A stretch of 32,022 nt of DNA from Neisseria polysaccharea ATCC 43768 (GTDB lineage: Bacteria; Pseudomonadota; Gammaproteobacteria; Burkholderiales; Neisseriaceae). The stretch lies in assembly GCA_000176735.1 (NCBI GenBank), contig ADBE01000132.1:1-32022 (forward strand), read 5' to 3'. The notes below the pieces were generated by a model. That model did not search any database. It saw only the letters and a program-made list of their open reading frames with translations, and was not told the DNA's origin. Numbering within the stretch: the first letter of the stretch is position 1; each line of letters opens with the position of its first letter. This document shows, one piece after another, positions 7,122 through 15,259 of the stretch. The translations under genes were made by a program, and so were the position numbers.

Positions 7122-8162
7122 ATGAAAGCAATGGTTTATCACGGCGCAAACGACATCCGTTTTGAAGAAAAATCCCGCCCGCAGATTATCGAACCGACCG
7201 ATGCGGTGGTGAAAATCGTCAAAACCACGATTTGCGGTACCGATTTGGGTATTTGGAAAGGCAAAAACCCCGAAGTCGCCGACGGCCGTATTCTCGGCCA
7301 TGAAGGCATCGGTATTGTAGAAGAAGTCGGCGATGCTGTAAAAAACATTAAAGTCGGTGATAAAGTCATTATTTCATGCGTCAGCAAATGCTGCACTTGC
7401 GACAACTGCAAAATCCAACTTTATTCGCACTGCCGCAACGGCGGCTGGATTTTGGGCTATATGATTGACGGCACGCAGGCCGAATACGTCCGCACGCCTT
7501 ATGCCGACAACAGCCTTGTTCCGCTGCCCGACAACGTCAACGAAGAAGTCGCCCTGCTGTTGAGCGACGCTTTGCCGACCGCACACGAAATCGGCGTGCA
7601 ATATGGTGATGTGAAACCCGGCGACACTGTATTCATTGCAGGTGCCGGCCCTGTCGGTATGTCTGCGTTGCTGACTGCGCAACTGTATAGCCCTGCTGCC
7701 ATCATCGTTTGCGATATGGACGAAAACCGCTTGAAACTGGCGAAAGAATTGGGCGCGACCCATACCATTAACCCTGCTTCCGGCGATGTAAGCAAACAAG
7801 TTGCCGCTATCGTTGGCGAAGACGGCGTGGATTGCGCCATCGAAGCCGTCGGTATCCCCGCCACATGGAATATGTGTCAAGACATCGTCAAACCGGGCGG
7901 TCATATCGCCGTTGTCGGCGTACACGGTCAATCCGTTGATTTTAAACTGGAAAAACTGTGGATTAAAAACCTTGCCATCACAACCGGTTTGGTAAACGCC
8001 AATACCACTGAAATGCTGATGAAGGCAATTTCCAGCAGCTCAGTCGATTACACCAAAATGATGACCCACCATTTCAAATTCAGCGAATTGGAAAAAGCTT
8101 ACGATGTATTCAAACACGCCGCCGAAAACCAAGCGATGAAAGTGGTTTTGGAAGCGGATTAA
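7122..8162 (+). CDS. Zinc-dependent alcohol dehydrogenase family protein
   Basis: 346 aa medium-chain dehydrogenase/reductase. Catalytic zinc ligands are C38 (TTICGTD) and H60-E61 (GHEGIG). The structural zinc site is C90-x2-C93-x2-C96-x7-C104 (CCTCDNCKIQLYSHC). The Rossmann fold starts at GAGPVGM (174-180), and VCDMDENR after the second strand has an acidic residue favouring NAD over NADP. It oxidises a primary or secondary alcohol, or reduces the aldehyde; the substrate cannot be read from sequence. GGAG lies about 8 bases before the ATG. Single gene with its own strong promoter and a DUS-pair terminator. Confidence 0.9.
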   Translation: MKAMVYHGANDIRFEEKSRPQIIEPTDAVVKIVKTTICGTDLGIWKGKNPEVADGRILGHEGIGIVEEVGDAVKNIKVGDKVIISCVSKCCTCDNCKIQLYSHCRNGGWILGYMIDGTQAEYVRTPYADNSLVPLPDNVNEEVALLLSDALPTAHEIGVQYGDVKPGDTVFIAGAGPVGMSALLTAQLYSPAAIIVCDMDENRLKLAKELGATHTINPASGDVSKQVAAIVGEDGVDCAIEAVGIPATWNMCQDIVKPGGHIAVVGVHGQSVDFKLEKLWIKNLAITTGLVNANTTEMLMKAISSSSVDYTKMMTHHFKFSELEKAYDVFKHAAENQAMKVVLEAD

Positions 8163-8192
8163 TCGGCCTTGAATCAGTTGTTTTTTAAGCGG

Positions 8193-8225
8193 ATGCCGTC
8201 TGAACGTGTTTCAGACGGCATTTTT
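8193..8225 (+). terminator. DUS-pair terminator after the alcohol dehydrogenase
   Basis: ATGCCGTCTGAA (8193-8204) and TTCAGACGGCAT (8210-8221) followed by a T-run to 8225: a rho-independent terminator 30 bases after the stop. Confidence 0.85.
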
Positions 8226-8261
8226 CAGCCGCGTAAAACGGGCTATGCCTGATCAATCAGG

Positions 8262-8368
8262 TATAGTGGATTAAATTTAAATCAGGACAAGGCAACGAAG
8301 CCGCAGACAGTACAAATAGTACGGCAAGGCGAGGTAACGCCGTACTGGTTTAAATTTAATCCACTATA
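8262..8368. repeat. Short Correia element (CREE), 107 bp
   Basis: Bounded by TATAGTGGATTAA and its complement TTAATCCACTATA, with the internal core CAGGACAAGGC...CAGACAGTACAAATAGTACGG. This is the internally deleted form, lacking the roughly 50-bp central segment with the IHF site of full-length elements. Non-autonomous miniature transposon of Neisseria. Confidence 0.9.
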
Positions 8369-8370
8369 TT

Positions 8371-8485
8371 TAAGGGGGATTAATGGGATATTTTGGTAGG
8401 AACGGCGGTTATTTGAAACGAAAACAGACGAAAACCTGTGTTTGGATGTCGGCTGTTTGAAGAAAAGGAATTTTGCAAAGGTCTC
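8371..8485 (+). mobile_element. IS1106-like right-end remnant
   Basis: Closely follows the 3' noncoding end of the element at 1-788: shared blocks TTTGAAACGAAAACAG, CGAAAACCTGTGTT and GGAATTTTGCAAAGGTCTC. No transposase remains. It begins within 3 bases of the CREE, so the two mobile sequences are abutted. Confidence 0.7.
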
Positions 8486-8700
8486 TGAGCGTTATTTTTT
8501 AACGACGGTTAACTTGTTATTTCAGCCGTTCATCACGGCATTTTACCGATAGGGCGATTTTTTAACTAATTGATAAGTATATTATAATTATTTTTATCAT
8601 CATATGTTTCCGCGCATCGCGCGTCCTGCGCATTATGCGGGAGAAGGATGGGCATTTTAGGGGCGGTACTGTCGTGTATGCCGACTGAGCCGCCAAGCGG
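8486..8700. other. Noncoding stretch between IS remnant and eda terminator
   Basis: No credible gene. It has an AT-rich block (8565-8605, ATTATAATTATTTTTATCAT) that weakly resembles a Fur site but does not precede a gene, so I do not call it. Confidence 0.5.
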
Positions 8701-8704
8701 CAAA

Positions 8705-8744
8705 ATGCCGTCTGAAACGGGAAAGGGCTTCAGACGGCATTTTT
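8705..8744 (-). terminator. DUS-pair terminator of eda
   Basis: DUS 8705-8716 and complement 8729-8740, flanked by A and T runs on both sides, just beyond the eda stop at 8755. Confidence 0.8.
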
Positions 8745-8754
8745 ACGATGCGGT

Positions 8755-9393
8755 TCAGGCTTTGGGCTTCAATGCCGCCGCTTCTTTGGCGAGGCGGGTG
8801 ATGGTGTCCCAGTCTTTGTTTTTCACGGCTTCTTTCGGTGTCAGCCATGAGCCGCCGACGCACAGGACGTTGGGCAGTGCCAGGTATTCGGGGGCAGTTG
8901 CCAGGCTGATGCCGCCGGTTGGGCAGAAGCGAACATCGGCGTAAGGGCCGTAAAGGGCTTTGAGCATGGCTTTGCCGCCGACGACTTCGGCGGGGAAGAG
9001 TTTGAGGGTGTCGATGCCGTGTTCCAAGGCCAGTTGGACTTCGCCCGGAGTGGCAACGCCGGGAATCAGGGGGATGCCGCTGTTGCAGCCGGCTTTGGCG
9101 AGGGATTCATGCAGCCCCGGGCTGATGGCGAAAACCGCGCCTGCGTCTTCGACGGCTTTAAGCTGTTCGGGATTGGTTACCGTACCCGCGCCGACGATGG
9201 CGTTGGGCACTTCTTTGGCAATCAGGCGGATGGCATCGAGGCCGACAGGGGTGCGCAGGGTGATTTCGAGGGTAGGGATGCCGCCTTCGACAAGGGCGTG
9301 GGACAAATCGATGGCGGTGCTTAAGTCGTCAATCGCCATTACCGGCACAACTGCGCCGGCGGTCAGAATTTCGCGGGGGGTCAGTTTGGACAT
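8755..9393 (-). CDS. eda: KDPG / 4-hydroxy-2-oxoglutarate aldolase
   Basis: 212 aa. Cleaves 2-keto-3-deoxy-6-phosphogluconate to pyruvate and glyceraldehyde-3-phosphate, the last step of the Entner-Doudoroff pathway, in the cytoplasm. Class I aldolase residues are visible: E43 and R47 (LEITLRTP), GAGTVTNP (phosphate/carboxylate site), the Schiff-base lysine K131 in TLKLFPAEV, and CPTGGIS. The frame is open to 9456, but ATG 9393 ([10 protein letters not shown]) is chosen for length and for the GGAG 9 bases upstream. It lies downstream of edd on the same strand, 180 bases away, with a DUS hairpin and an inverted repeat between; it may be cotranscribed by readthrough. Confidence 0.95.
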   Translation of the reverse strand: MSKLTPREILTAGAVVPVMAIDDLSTAIDLSHALVEGGIPTLEITLRTPVGLDAIRLIAKEVPNAIVGAGTVTNPEQLKAVEDAGAVFAISPGLHESLAKAGCNSGIPLIPGVATPGEVQLALEHGIDTLKLFPAEVVGGKAMLKALYGPYADVRFCPTGGISLATAPEYLALPNVLCVGGSWLTPKEAVKNKDWDTITRLAKEAAALKPKA

Positions 9394-9441
9394 TTCGGTT
9401 CTCCGGATAGGATGGGGTGTTTTATTAAGATGGGACAGGTT

Positions 9442-9504
9442 GTAGGTCGGATTCAAGAAACCGACATCTTGGACGGCTGTGTCGGATTCGAGAATCCGAC
9501 CTAC
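9442..9504. repeat. Inverted repeat GTAGGTCGGATTC
   Basis: GTAGGTCGGATTC (9442-9454) and its exact complement GAATCCGACCTAC (9492-9504). Inside lies a tighter palindrome, GTCGGATTC-GA-GAATCCGAC (9481-9500). It resembles a repeat family common in neisserial intergenic DNA. It stands in the edd-eda spacer and could modulate readthrough. Confidence 0.7.
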
Positions 9505-9531
9505 GTCTATCTTAAAACGCTTGAATAATTT

Positions 9532-9566
9532 TTCAGACGACCTTCTGTTTGAAAAGGCCGTCTGAA
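9532..9566 (-). terminator. Hairpin of two non-standard DUS dialects after edd
   Basis: TTCAGACGACCT (9532-9543, complement of AGGTCGTCTGAA) and AGGCCGTCTGAA (9555-9566) pair with one G-T position. It sits 8 bases past the edd stop. There is no strong T-run on the minus strand, so it may be only a partial terminator. Confidence 0.5.
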
Positions 9567-9573
9567 ACGCGCA

Positions 9574-11409
9574 TCAGGCAAATTCGCCGCCGAAGCTCAT
9601 GGCACCGGTTTCTGCGCTGCTGGTCATGCTGCGGAAGTTGGCGAAGAGTTCGCGGCCGCAGCCTTGTTGGTTCGCGCTCAAGTCGATGTGCTCGACTTCA
9701 CGGGCGTTCCATTCGGCTTCGTCAATCAGGACGTTGAGTTCGCCGGTCACGGAGTCGAAGCGGATCGGGTCGCCGGTACGGATTTTGGCGATGTTGCCGC
9801 CCATCAGGGCTTCGGGCGTCATGTGGATGGAGGCCGGAACTTTGCCGGATGCGCCGGACATACGGCCGTCGGTCAGCAGTGCCACTTTGAAGCCGCGGTC
9901 TTGCAGGATGCCCAAAGGCGGGGTCAGTTTGTGCAATTCGGGCATACCGTTGGCGCGCGGGCCTTGGTAGCGGACGACGCAGACGAAATCGCGTTCCAAC
10001 TCGCCGCGTTCAAACGCAGCCAACACTTCGCGTTGGTCGTTGAACACGATGGCAGGCGCTTCAATAATGCGGCAGCCTTCGCGCACAGCGGACACTTTAA
10101 TCACGCCGCGTCCGATGTTGCCTTTCATCAGGCGCAGACCGCCGTCTGGGGAGAACGGGTTGTCAGCTTTGCGCAGGATGTCGTCGTTGCCGCTGGTTTC
10201 GGGGGCTTCGCGCCATTCGAGTTTGCCGTCGATGAGGAAAGGCTCTTTGGTGTAGTGGCGCATACCGTGTCCGACGACGGTATCGACATCGTCGTGCAAC
10301 AGGCCTGCATTCAGCAATTCGCGGATAACGAAAGGCAGTCCGCCCGCTGCGGTAAAGTGATTCACGTCGGCCTTGCCGTTCGGATAAACGCGGATGAGCA
10401 GCGGGATGATGGAGGAAATTTCGTCGAAGTCGTCCCAGTTCAAAATCACGCCGGCGGCGCGTGCCATGGCGACGAGGTGCATGGTGTGGTTGGTCGAACC
10501 GCCGGTTGCCATCAGGCCAATCAAGGCGTTGATAAAGGATTTTTCGGTCAACATTTCGCCCAATGGTTTAATCGTGCCGTTTTTGATGCCGCGTGCGAGG
10601 TGTCCGGCGGCATAGCGGGTCAGGGCTTCACGCAGGTCGGTGTAAGGGTGGACGAAGGCGGCGGCAGGCAGGTGCACGCCCATCATTTCCATCATCATTT
10701 GGTTGGAGTTTGCCGTGCCGTAGAAAGTGCAGGTGCCCGGGCTGTGGTAAGAACCCATTTCGCTTTTCAAAAGTTCGTCGCGTCCGACTTTGCCTTCGGC
10801 GAAAAGCTGGCGGGTGCGGGCTTTTTCTTTGTTGCCGATACCGCTGGACATCGGACCTGCCGGAACGAAGATGCCTGGAATATGACCGAAAGACAAAGCG
10901 CCAATCATCAAACCCGGTACGATTTTGTCGCATACGCCCATAAACAGGCTGCCGTCAAACATTTGATGCGACAGACCGATAGCGGTACTCATGGCGATCA
11001 CGTCGCGGGAAAACAGCGACAATTCCATACCGGCGTAGCCTTGCGTGATGCCGTCGCACATGGCGGGTGTGCCGCCGGCGACTTGGGCGGTCGCGCCGTT
11101 TTTCTGTGCTTCGTCTTTGATTTGGTCAGGGAAGTCTTTAAACGGTTGGTGTGCGGAAACCATGTCGTTGTAGGCGGTGATAATGCCTAAGTTGGGGACG
11201 GTTTCCTGGAGCATTTCGATTTTGATGCTTTTGGGCATAGAGGCATAGCCGTGCGCCAAGTTGGAGCAGCCGAGCTGGTTGCGCTCTAAGCGTCCCATTT
11301 GTTTGGCACTGTGGATTTTCGCCAGATATTTTTCACGCGTCAGACGGCTGCGTTCGATAATGCGCTCGGTGATTTCGGCGAGTTTGGGGTGGATAGGAGT
11401 AGTGTTCAC
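9574..11409 (-). CDS. edd: Phosphogluconate dehydratase
   Basis: 611 aa. Dehydrates 6-phosphogluconate to KDPG, the first committed step of the Entner-Doudoroff pathway. IlvD/Edd family signatures are clear: CDKIVPG (C160-G166), an Fe-S ligand region, and TDGRMSGASGK near residue 520. Additional conserved blocks are LGIITAYNDMVSAHQPF and SPGTCTFYGTANSNQ. Full family length. The start is GTG (11407-11409, giving M/V-NTTPIHPKL) with an AGGAGA Shine-Dalgarno 9 bases upstream. Transcribed divergently from zwf; a TATAAT box and an overlapping HexR-like palindrome lie about 130-160 bases upstream. Confidence 0.96.
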   Translation of the reverse strand: MNTTPIHPKLAEITERIIERSRLTREKYLAKIHSAKQMGRLERNQLGCSNLAHGYASMPKSIKIEMLQETVPNLGIITAYNDMVSAHQPFKDFPDQIKDEAQKNGATAQVAGGTPAMCDGITQGYAGMELSLFSRDVIAMSTAIGLSHQMFDGSLFMGVCDKIVPGLMIGALSFGHIPGIFVPAGPMSSGIGNKEKARTRQLFAEGKVGRDELLKSEMGSYHSPGTCTFYGTANSNQMMMEMMGVHLPAAAFVHPYTDLREALTRYAAGHLARGIKNGTIKPLGEMLTEKSFINALIGLMATGGSTNHTMHLVAMARAAGVILNWDDFDEISSIIPLLIRVYPNGKADVNHFTAAGGLPFVIRELLNAGLLHDDVDTVVGHGMRHYTKEPFLIDGKLEWREAPETSGNDDILRKADNPFSPDGGLRLMKGNIGRGVIKVSAVREGCRIIEAPAIVFNDQREVLAAFERGELERDFVCVVRYQGPRANGMPELHKLTPPLGILQDRGFKVALLTDGRMSGASGKVPASIHMTPEALMGGNIAKIRTGDPIRFDSVTGELNVLIDEAEWNAREVEHIDLSANQQGCGRELFANFRSMTSSAETGAMSFGGEFA

Positions 11410-11505
11410 GGTCGGTCTCCTGTCGGAACGGGGTGATATTGGGGATTTGTTTGTGCGTTTCTGATTTTTGTATCGGGTATTCAGACGGGGAGTGTTTTAA
11501 AAGGT

Positions 11506-11517
11506 ATGCCGTCTGAA
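11506..11517 (+). other. Single DUS in the edd 5' leader
   Basis: ATGCCGTCTGAA, unpaired, between the edd promoter and its start codon. A matching complement (11780-11791) lies near the zwf start at the other end of the spacer. Confidence 0.9.
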
Positions 11518-11534
11518 AGTGGGAAGCGGGTGCT

Positions 11535-11567
11535 ATTATAGTACAAAATTTGTAATTTTGTTACAAA
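11535..11567 (-). promoter_or_regulatory. edd promoter with HexR-like operator
   Basis: On the minus strand TATAAT (11535-11540) forms the -10 box; no good -35 is present. Immediately upstream of it lies TTTGTAATTTTGTTACAAA (11549-11567), a perfect 7-bp inverted repeat with a 5-base centre. Its core TGTAATTTTGTTACA agrees with the published-type HexR consensus (TGTART-N3-AYTACA, from memory) at all but one position. The site covers the -10/-35 interval, so binding would block edd transcription. HexR binding is inferred; hexR is encoded 3.7 kb away. Confidence 0.6.
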
Positions 11568-11684
11568 AAAATCAGGCATTGAAAAGAAATTTGATTTAAA
11601 TCGCAGAATCTTTCGATTGTTGTAACGGAATAGGGAAACCTGCCCGATTTTTGGACTAGGTCAAATAAATTGTAAAAATGGGAA

Positions 11685-11720
11685 TAGACAAAAAGTGTAG
11701 CGGTGTGTAGTATTACTACT
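11685..11720 (+). promoter_or_regulatory. zwf promoter with second HexR-like operator
   Basis: TAGACA (11685-11690), 17-base spacer, TAGTAT (11708-11713) gives a plausible promoter about 100 bases before zwf. The -10 box lies inside TGTAGTATTACTACT (11706-11720), a near-palindrome matching TGTART-N3-AYTACA except for the last base. Repressor binding here would cover the -10 box. Confidence 0.55.
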
Positions 11721-11821
11721 CATTATGCCGCCTGCCTTTGTTTCCGATATTGCGATGCAGCGTGATGGGGAAAACAGGTTTCAGACGGCATCGAAAAATT
11801 CTTTCCTGACGAGATAATACG

Positions 11822-13267
11822 ATGAGTACACAAACAAATTTTGATTTGGTGTTGTTCGGTGCGACCGGCGATTTGGCGATGCGCAAGCTGTTGCCCTGTC
11901 TGTACCAGGCGCATGTTGCCGGTCTGCTTCATCCCGAAGGGCGTATTTTAGGGGTCAGCCGCAGCGAGTTGGATACCGAAGGTTTTCTGGCGAAGGTGGA
12001 AACCAGTTCCAAAATCCATGTGAAAGAAAATTTTTCCGATGAGGCTTGGGCATCGTTTGTCGAACGTCTCGCATATCTCAAAGTCGATGTTACGCAGCCG
12101 GACGATTTTGCCGCTTTGGGCGATTTGGTCAAAGCGCGCAAAGAAACCGACAACGTCGTCATCTATTTGTCCACCGCGCCCAAATTCTTCGCGCAAGCCT
12201 GCGAAAACCTTGCTGCGATCGGTTTGAATGCCGACAATGTGCGCGTGGTTTTGGAAAAACCGCTGGGTACGGATTTGGCTTCTTCCCAACAAATCAATAC
12301 CGATGTTGCGCGTTATTTCAAAGAAGGGCAAATTTACCGCATCGACCATTATTTGGGCAAAGAAAGCCTGCAAAACCTGCTTGCGCTGCGTTTTGCCAAT
12401 GTAATGTTCGAGCCGCTGTGGAACAATAAATACATCGAAAGCGTACAGCTGACCATCGCCGAACAGCTCGGTGTGGAAGAGCGCGGCGAGTTCTACGACA
12501 TTACCGGCGCGTTGCGCGATATGGTGCAAAACCATTTGATGCAGATGTTGTGCATGACTGCGATGGAAGCCCCCGCCAGCTTGGATGCCGACGCGGTGCG
12601 CGATGAAAAAGTCAAAGTCATCAAGTCATTGAAGCCGCTGACCGTCGAATCTGTCAATGAAAATGTCGTGCGCGGACAATATACCGCCGCCAAAGGCATG
12701 AACGGCTATCTTGAAGAAATCAACGTTCCGCAAGAGAGCTTTACCGAAACCTACGTCGCCATTAAAGCCGAAATCGAAAATGAACGCTGGAAGGGCGTTC
12801 CTTTCTACCTGCGTACCGGCAAACGCATGGCGGGCAAAGTGGCGGAAATCGTTTTGAACTTCAAAGATTTGAACAGTCATATTTTTGAAGGCAGCCGCAC
12901 CGCGCCCAACCGGCTCGTTATCGAGTTGCAACCGCATGAATCCGTGCGCCTCTATACGCAGATGAAAACCCCGGGTGCAGGAAATAAGGTCGAAACCGTG
13001 CCGCTGGCAACCGATTTGGGCAAAGCATTGGAAGGCCGCCGCGCGGAAGCTTACGAGCGCCTGCTGTTGGATGTGATTAACGGCAAACTCGCTTTGTTCA
13101 ACCGCCGCGACGAACTCGAAGCCGCATGGGAATATGTGATGCCGATTTTGGAAAACTGGGCAAATAACACCACGCCGCCGCACGGTTACGGCGCACACTC
13201 GTGGGGGCCTGAAGCCGCGCGCGAACTGTTGGCGCGCGACGGACACAAGTGGCACGAAGAGCAGTAA
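11822..13267 (+). CDS. zwf: Glucose-6-phosphate 1-dehydrogenase
   Basis: 481 aa. Oxidises glucose-6-phosphate to 6-phosphogluconolactone with NAD(P). Visible are the nucleotide-binding GATGDLAMRK (13-22), EKPLGTD (145-151) and the active-site signature RIDHYLGKE (173-181). Normal family length. The start ATG 11822 follows GACGAG at a weak Shine-Dalgarno distance and yields the standard MSTQTNFDLVLFGATGDL N-terminus. First gene of the plus-strand hexose cluster; its product feeds Pgl, then Edd and Eda encoded on the other strand. A DUS-pair hairpin and a CREE separate it from pgl. Confidence 0.96.
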   Translation: MSTQTNFDLVLFGATGDLAMRKLLPCLYQAHVAGLLHPEGRILGVSRSELDTEGFLAKVETSSKIHVKENFSDEAWASFVERLAYLKVDVTQPDDFAALGDLVKARKETDNVVIYLSTAPKFFAQACENLAAIGLNADNVRVVLEKPLGTDLASSQQINTDVARYFKEGQIYRIDHYLGKESLQNLLALRFANVMFEPLWNNKYIESVQLTIAEQLGVEERGEFYDITGALRDMVQNHLMQMLCMTAMEAPASLDADAVRDEKVKVIKSLKPLTVESVNENVVRGQYTAAKGMNGYLEEINVPQESFTETYVAIKAEIENERWKGVPFYLRTGKRMAGKVAEIVLNFKDLNSHIFEGSRTAPNRLVIELQPHESVRLYTQMKTPGAGNKVETVPLATDLGKALEGRRAEAYERLLLDVINGKLALFNRRDELEAAWEYVMPILENWANNTTPPHGYGAHSWGPEAARELLARDGHKWHEEQ

Positions 13268-13276
13268 TACAATAAT

Positions 13277-13316
13277 GCGTTCAGACGGCATGGGGTTTGA
13301 AATGCCGTCTGAACGC
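13277..13316 (+). terminator. DUS-pair hairpin after zwf
   Basis: GCGTTCAGACGGCAT (13277-13291) and its exact complement (13302-13316). There is no T-run after it, so termination may be incomplete and transcription may continue into pgl. Confidence 0.6.
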
Positions 13317-13327
13317 AAGTAAAGCAG

Positions 13328-13433
13328 TATAGTGGATTAACAAAAATCAGGACAAGGCGACGAAGCCGCAGACAGTACAAATAGTACGGCAAGGCGAGGC
13401 AACGCTGTACTGGTTTAAATTTAATCCACTATA
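13328..13433. repeat. Short Correia element (CREE), 106 bp
   Basis: Starts TATAGTGGATTAACAAAAATC and ends TTTAATCCACTATA, with the same deleted core as the copy at 8262. The two termini differ (ACAAAAATC versus AATTTAAACC), showing independent drift. Lies in the zwf-pgl spacer, where CREE ends can add promoter or RNase III sites (known for the family, not shown here). Confidence 0.9.
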
Positions 13434-13515
13434 AAAAGCAGTCCCGATATTTGGTATCAAAAGCATAAACAACTGTTCGGCTGGCATATTGCTCAACCCG
13501 TTTCCATAACGGAAT

Positions 13516-13527
13516 ATGCCGTCTGAA
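13516..13527 (+). other. Single DUS upstream of pgl
   Basis: ATGCCGTCTGAA, 20 bases before the pgl start, followed by an A-rich stretch containing the Shine-Dalgarno AAAGGA. Confidence 0.9.
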
Positions 13528-13547
13528 ATAAAAAAAAGGACACAAAT

Positions 13548-14243
13548 ATGTTTGTTTGGCACGAATACGAAAATGCGGCAGAAGCGGCGCAGTCTTTGGC
13601 TGACGCAGTGGCGGATGCTTTGCAGGGCGCACTGGACGAGAAGGGCGGTGCGGTGTTGGCAGTTTCTGGCGGACGTTCGCCGATTGCGTTTTTCAACGCC
13701 CTGTCGCAAAAAGATTTGGATTGGAAAAACGTCGGCATCACCTTGGCAGATGAACGCATCGTGCCGACCAACCACGCCGACAGCAATACCGGTCTGGTGC
13801 GCGAATACCTGTTGAAGAACAAGGCGGAAGCGGCAATGTGGATTCCTATGGTGGAAGACGGAAAAACTGAAACCGAATTACATCCCGATGCTGTTGTCGA
13901 TTATGCACTGAAACATTACAAACAGCCCGATGTTTTGGTTTTGGGTATGGGAAACGACGGGCATACGGCTTCGATTTTCCCGAAAGCTCCGCAGTTTCAG
14001 ACGGCAATCGACGGTTCGGCAGGTGTCGCGTTGGTGCATACCACGCCCGTTACCGCGCCGCACGAGCGCGTCAGCATGACCTTGGATGCGATTGCCCATA
14101 CGGGGCATGTGTTTTTGGCGATACAGGGCGAAGAGAAAAAAGCCGTGTTCGATCAAGCCGCACAAGGCAAAAACCGCGAATATCCGATCAGCTTTGTATT
14201 GAACCGCCAAGGAGTGAACTGCCATGTCTTCTATGCCGAATAA
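13548..14243 (+). CDS. pgl: 6-phosphogluconolactonase
   Basis: 231 aa, DevB-type. Hydrolyses 6-phosphogluconolactone to 6-phosphogluconate, linking Zwf to Edd. Motifs: [10 protein letters not shown] (36-45, phosphate-binding loop), LADERIVP (67-74) and [14 protein letters not shown] (132-145, catalytic His region). AAAGGA lies upstream of the ATG. Its last 20 bases overlap the start of glk, so the two are translationally coupled. The stretch QFQTAID near residue 150 carries an 11-of-12 match to the DUS complement, read as protein. Confidence 0.94.
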   Translation: MFVWHEYENAAEAAQSLADAVADALQGALDEKGGAVLAVSGGRSPIAFFNALSQKDLDWKNVGITLADERIVPTNHADSNTGLVREYLLKNKAEAAMWIPMVEDGKTETELHPDAVVDYALKHYKQPDVLVLGMGNDGHTASIFPKAPQFQTAIDGSAGVALVHTTPVTAPHERVSMTLDAIAHTGHVFLAIQGEEKKAVFDQAAQGKNREYPISFVLNRQGVNCHVFYAE

Positions 14244-15210
14244 ACAAGCCGGATATCCCCGACTGGTCGCCGACATTGGCGGTACGAATGCACGCTTTGC
14301 GCTGGAAACCGCGCCGCGCATCATCGAAAAAGCCGCTGTGCTTCCGTGTAAAGACTACGATACGGTTACCGATGCGGTGCGTGCCTATCTGAACCAAAGC
14401 GGGACAGAAGGCGTACAGCACGCGGCATTTGCCATCGCCAACCCGATTTTGGGCGACTGGGTGCAGATGACCAACCACCATTGGGCGTTTTCCATCGAAA
14501 CCACCCGTCAGACTTTGGGGCTGGACACCCTCATCCTTTTGAACGACTTTACCGCGCAGGCATTGGCGGTAACGCAGACTTCAAGTAAAGACCTGATGCA
14601 GGTAGGCGGGCAAGAGCCTGTCGAATTTGCCCCCAAAGCCGTTATCGGTCCCGGTACCGGCCTGGGCGTGAGCGGATTGGTGCACAGCCCCGCAGGCTGG
14701 GTGGCTTTGGCAGGCGAGGGCGGGCATACCAGTTTCCCGCCGTTTGACGATATGGAAGTGCTGATTTGGCAGTACGCCAAAAACAAATACGGCCATGTTT
14801 CCGCCGAACGCTTTTTGAGCGGCGCGGGCTTGAGCTTGGTTTACGAGGCTTTGGCTGCAAAACAGAAAGCCAAACCCGCCAAACTGATGCCGTCTGAAAT
14901 CACGGAAAAGGCTTTGAGCGGCACGTCGCCTTTGTGCCGTCAGACTTTGGACATCTTCTGCGCCATGCTCGGCACGGTTGCTTCCAACCTCGCCCTGACG
15001 CTGGGCGCGCGCGGCGGCGTGTACCTGTGCGGCGGCATTATTCCCCGCGTGTTGGAATACTTCAAAACTTCCCCGTTCCGCAGCCGTTTCGAGAACAAGG
15101 GCAGGTTTGAAGCATATCTTGCCGCGATTCCCGTGTATGTCGTCTTGAGCGAGTTTCCCGGAATTTCCGGTGCGGCTGCGGCTCTCGACAACCATTTGAG
15201 AAACGTTTAA
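14224..15210 (+). CDS. glk: Glucokinase
   Basis: 328 aa, bacterial Glk (ROK-related hexokinase fold). Phosphorylates glucose with ATP to feed Zwf and Pgi. Motifs: [10 protein letters not shown] (17-26, phosphate 1), LLNDFTAQA (105-113, catalytic Asp), GPGTGLGV (142-149) and GEGGHTSF (164-171). The start ATG lies inside pgl with AAGGAG 9 bases upstream, all within pgl codons, supporting coupling. A complete DUS (14887-14898) lies in frame and encodes MPSE in a variable insertion ([10 protein letters not shown]). Followed 49 bases later by hexR. Confidence 0.95.
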   Translation: MSSMPNKQAGYPRLVADIGGTNARFALETAPRIIEKAAVLPCKDYDTVTDAVRAYLNQSGTEGVQHAAFAIANPILGDWVQMTNHHWAFSIETTRQTLGLDTLILLNDFTAQALAVTQTSSKDLMQVGGQEPVEFAPKAVIGPGTGLGVSGLVHSPAGWVALAGEGGHTSFPPFDDMEVLIWQYAKNKYGHVSAERFLSGAGLSLVYEALAAKQKAKPAKLMPSEITEKALSGTSPLCRQTLDIFCAMLGTVASNLALTLGARGGVYLCGGIIPRVLEYFKTSPFRSRFENKGRFEAYLAAIPVYVVLSEFPGISGAAAALDNHLRNV

Positions 15211-15259
15211 CCACAGCGGCTCCTTGCAGCGGGGCTGCATTATCGAAGGGCATATCATT

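Noticed and set aside
8565-8605. Possible Fur box in the adh-eda spacer
   Set aside because: Poor match, and no promoter or gene start follows on either strand; likely chance in AT-rich DNA.
9664-11190. 508-codon open frame on the plus strand inside edd
   Set aside because: Exact antisense shadow of edd, caused by GC-rich codon bias; composition (rich in H, G, F, V, D) is not protein-like and there is no ribosome site.
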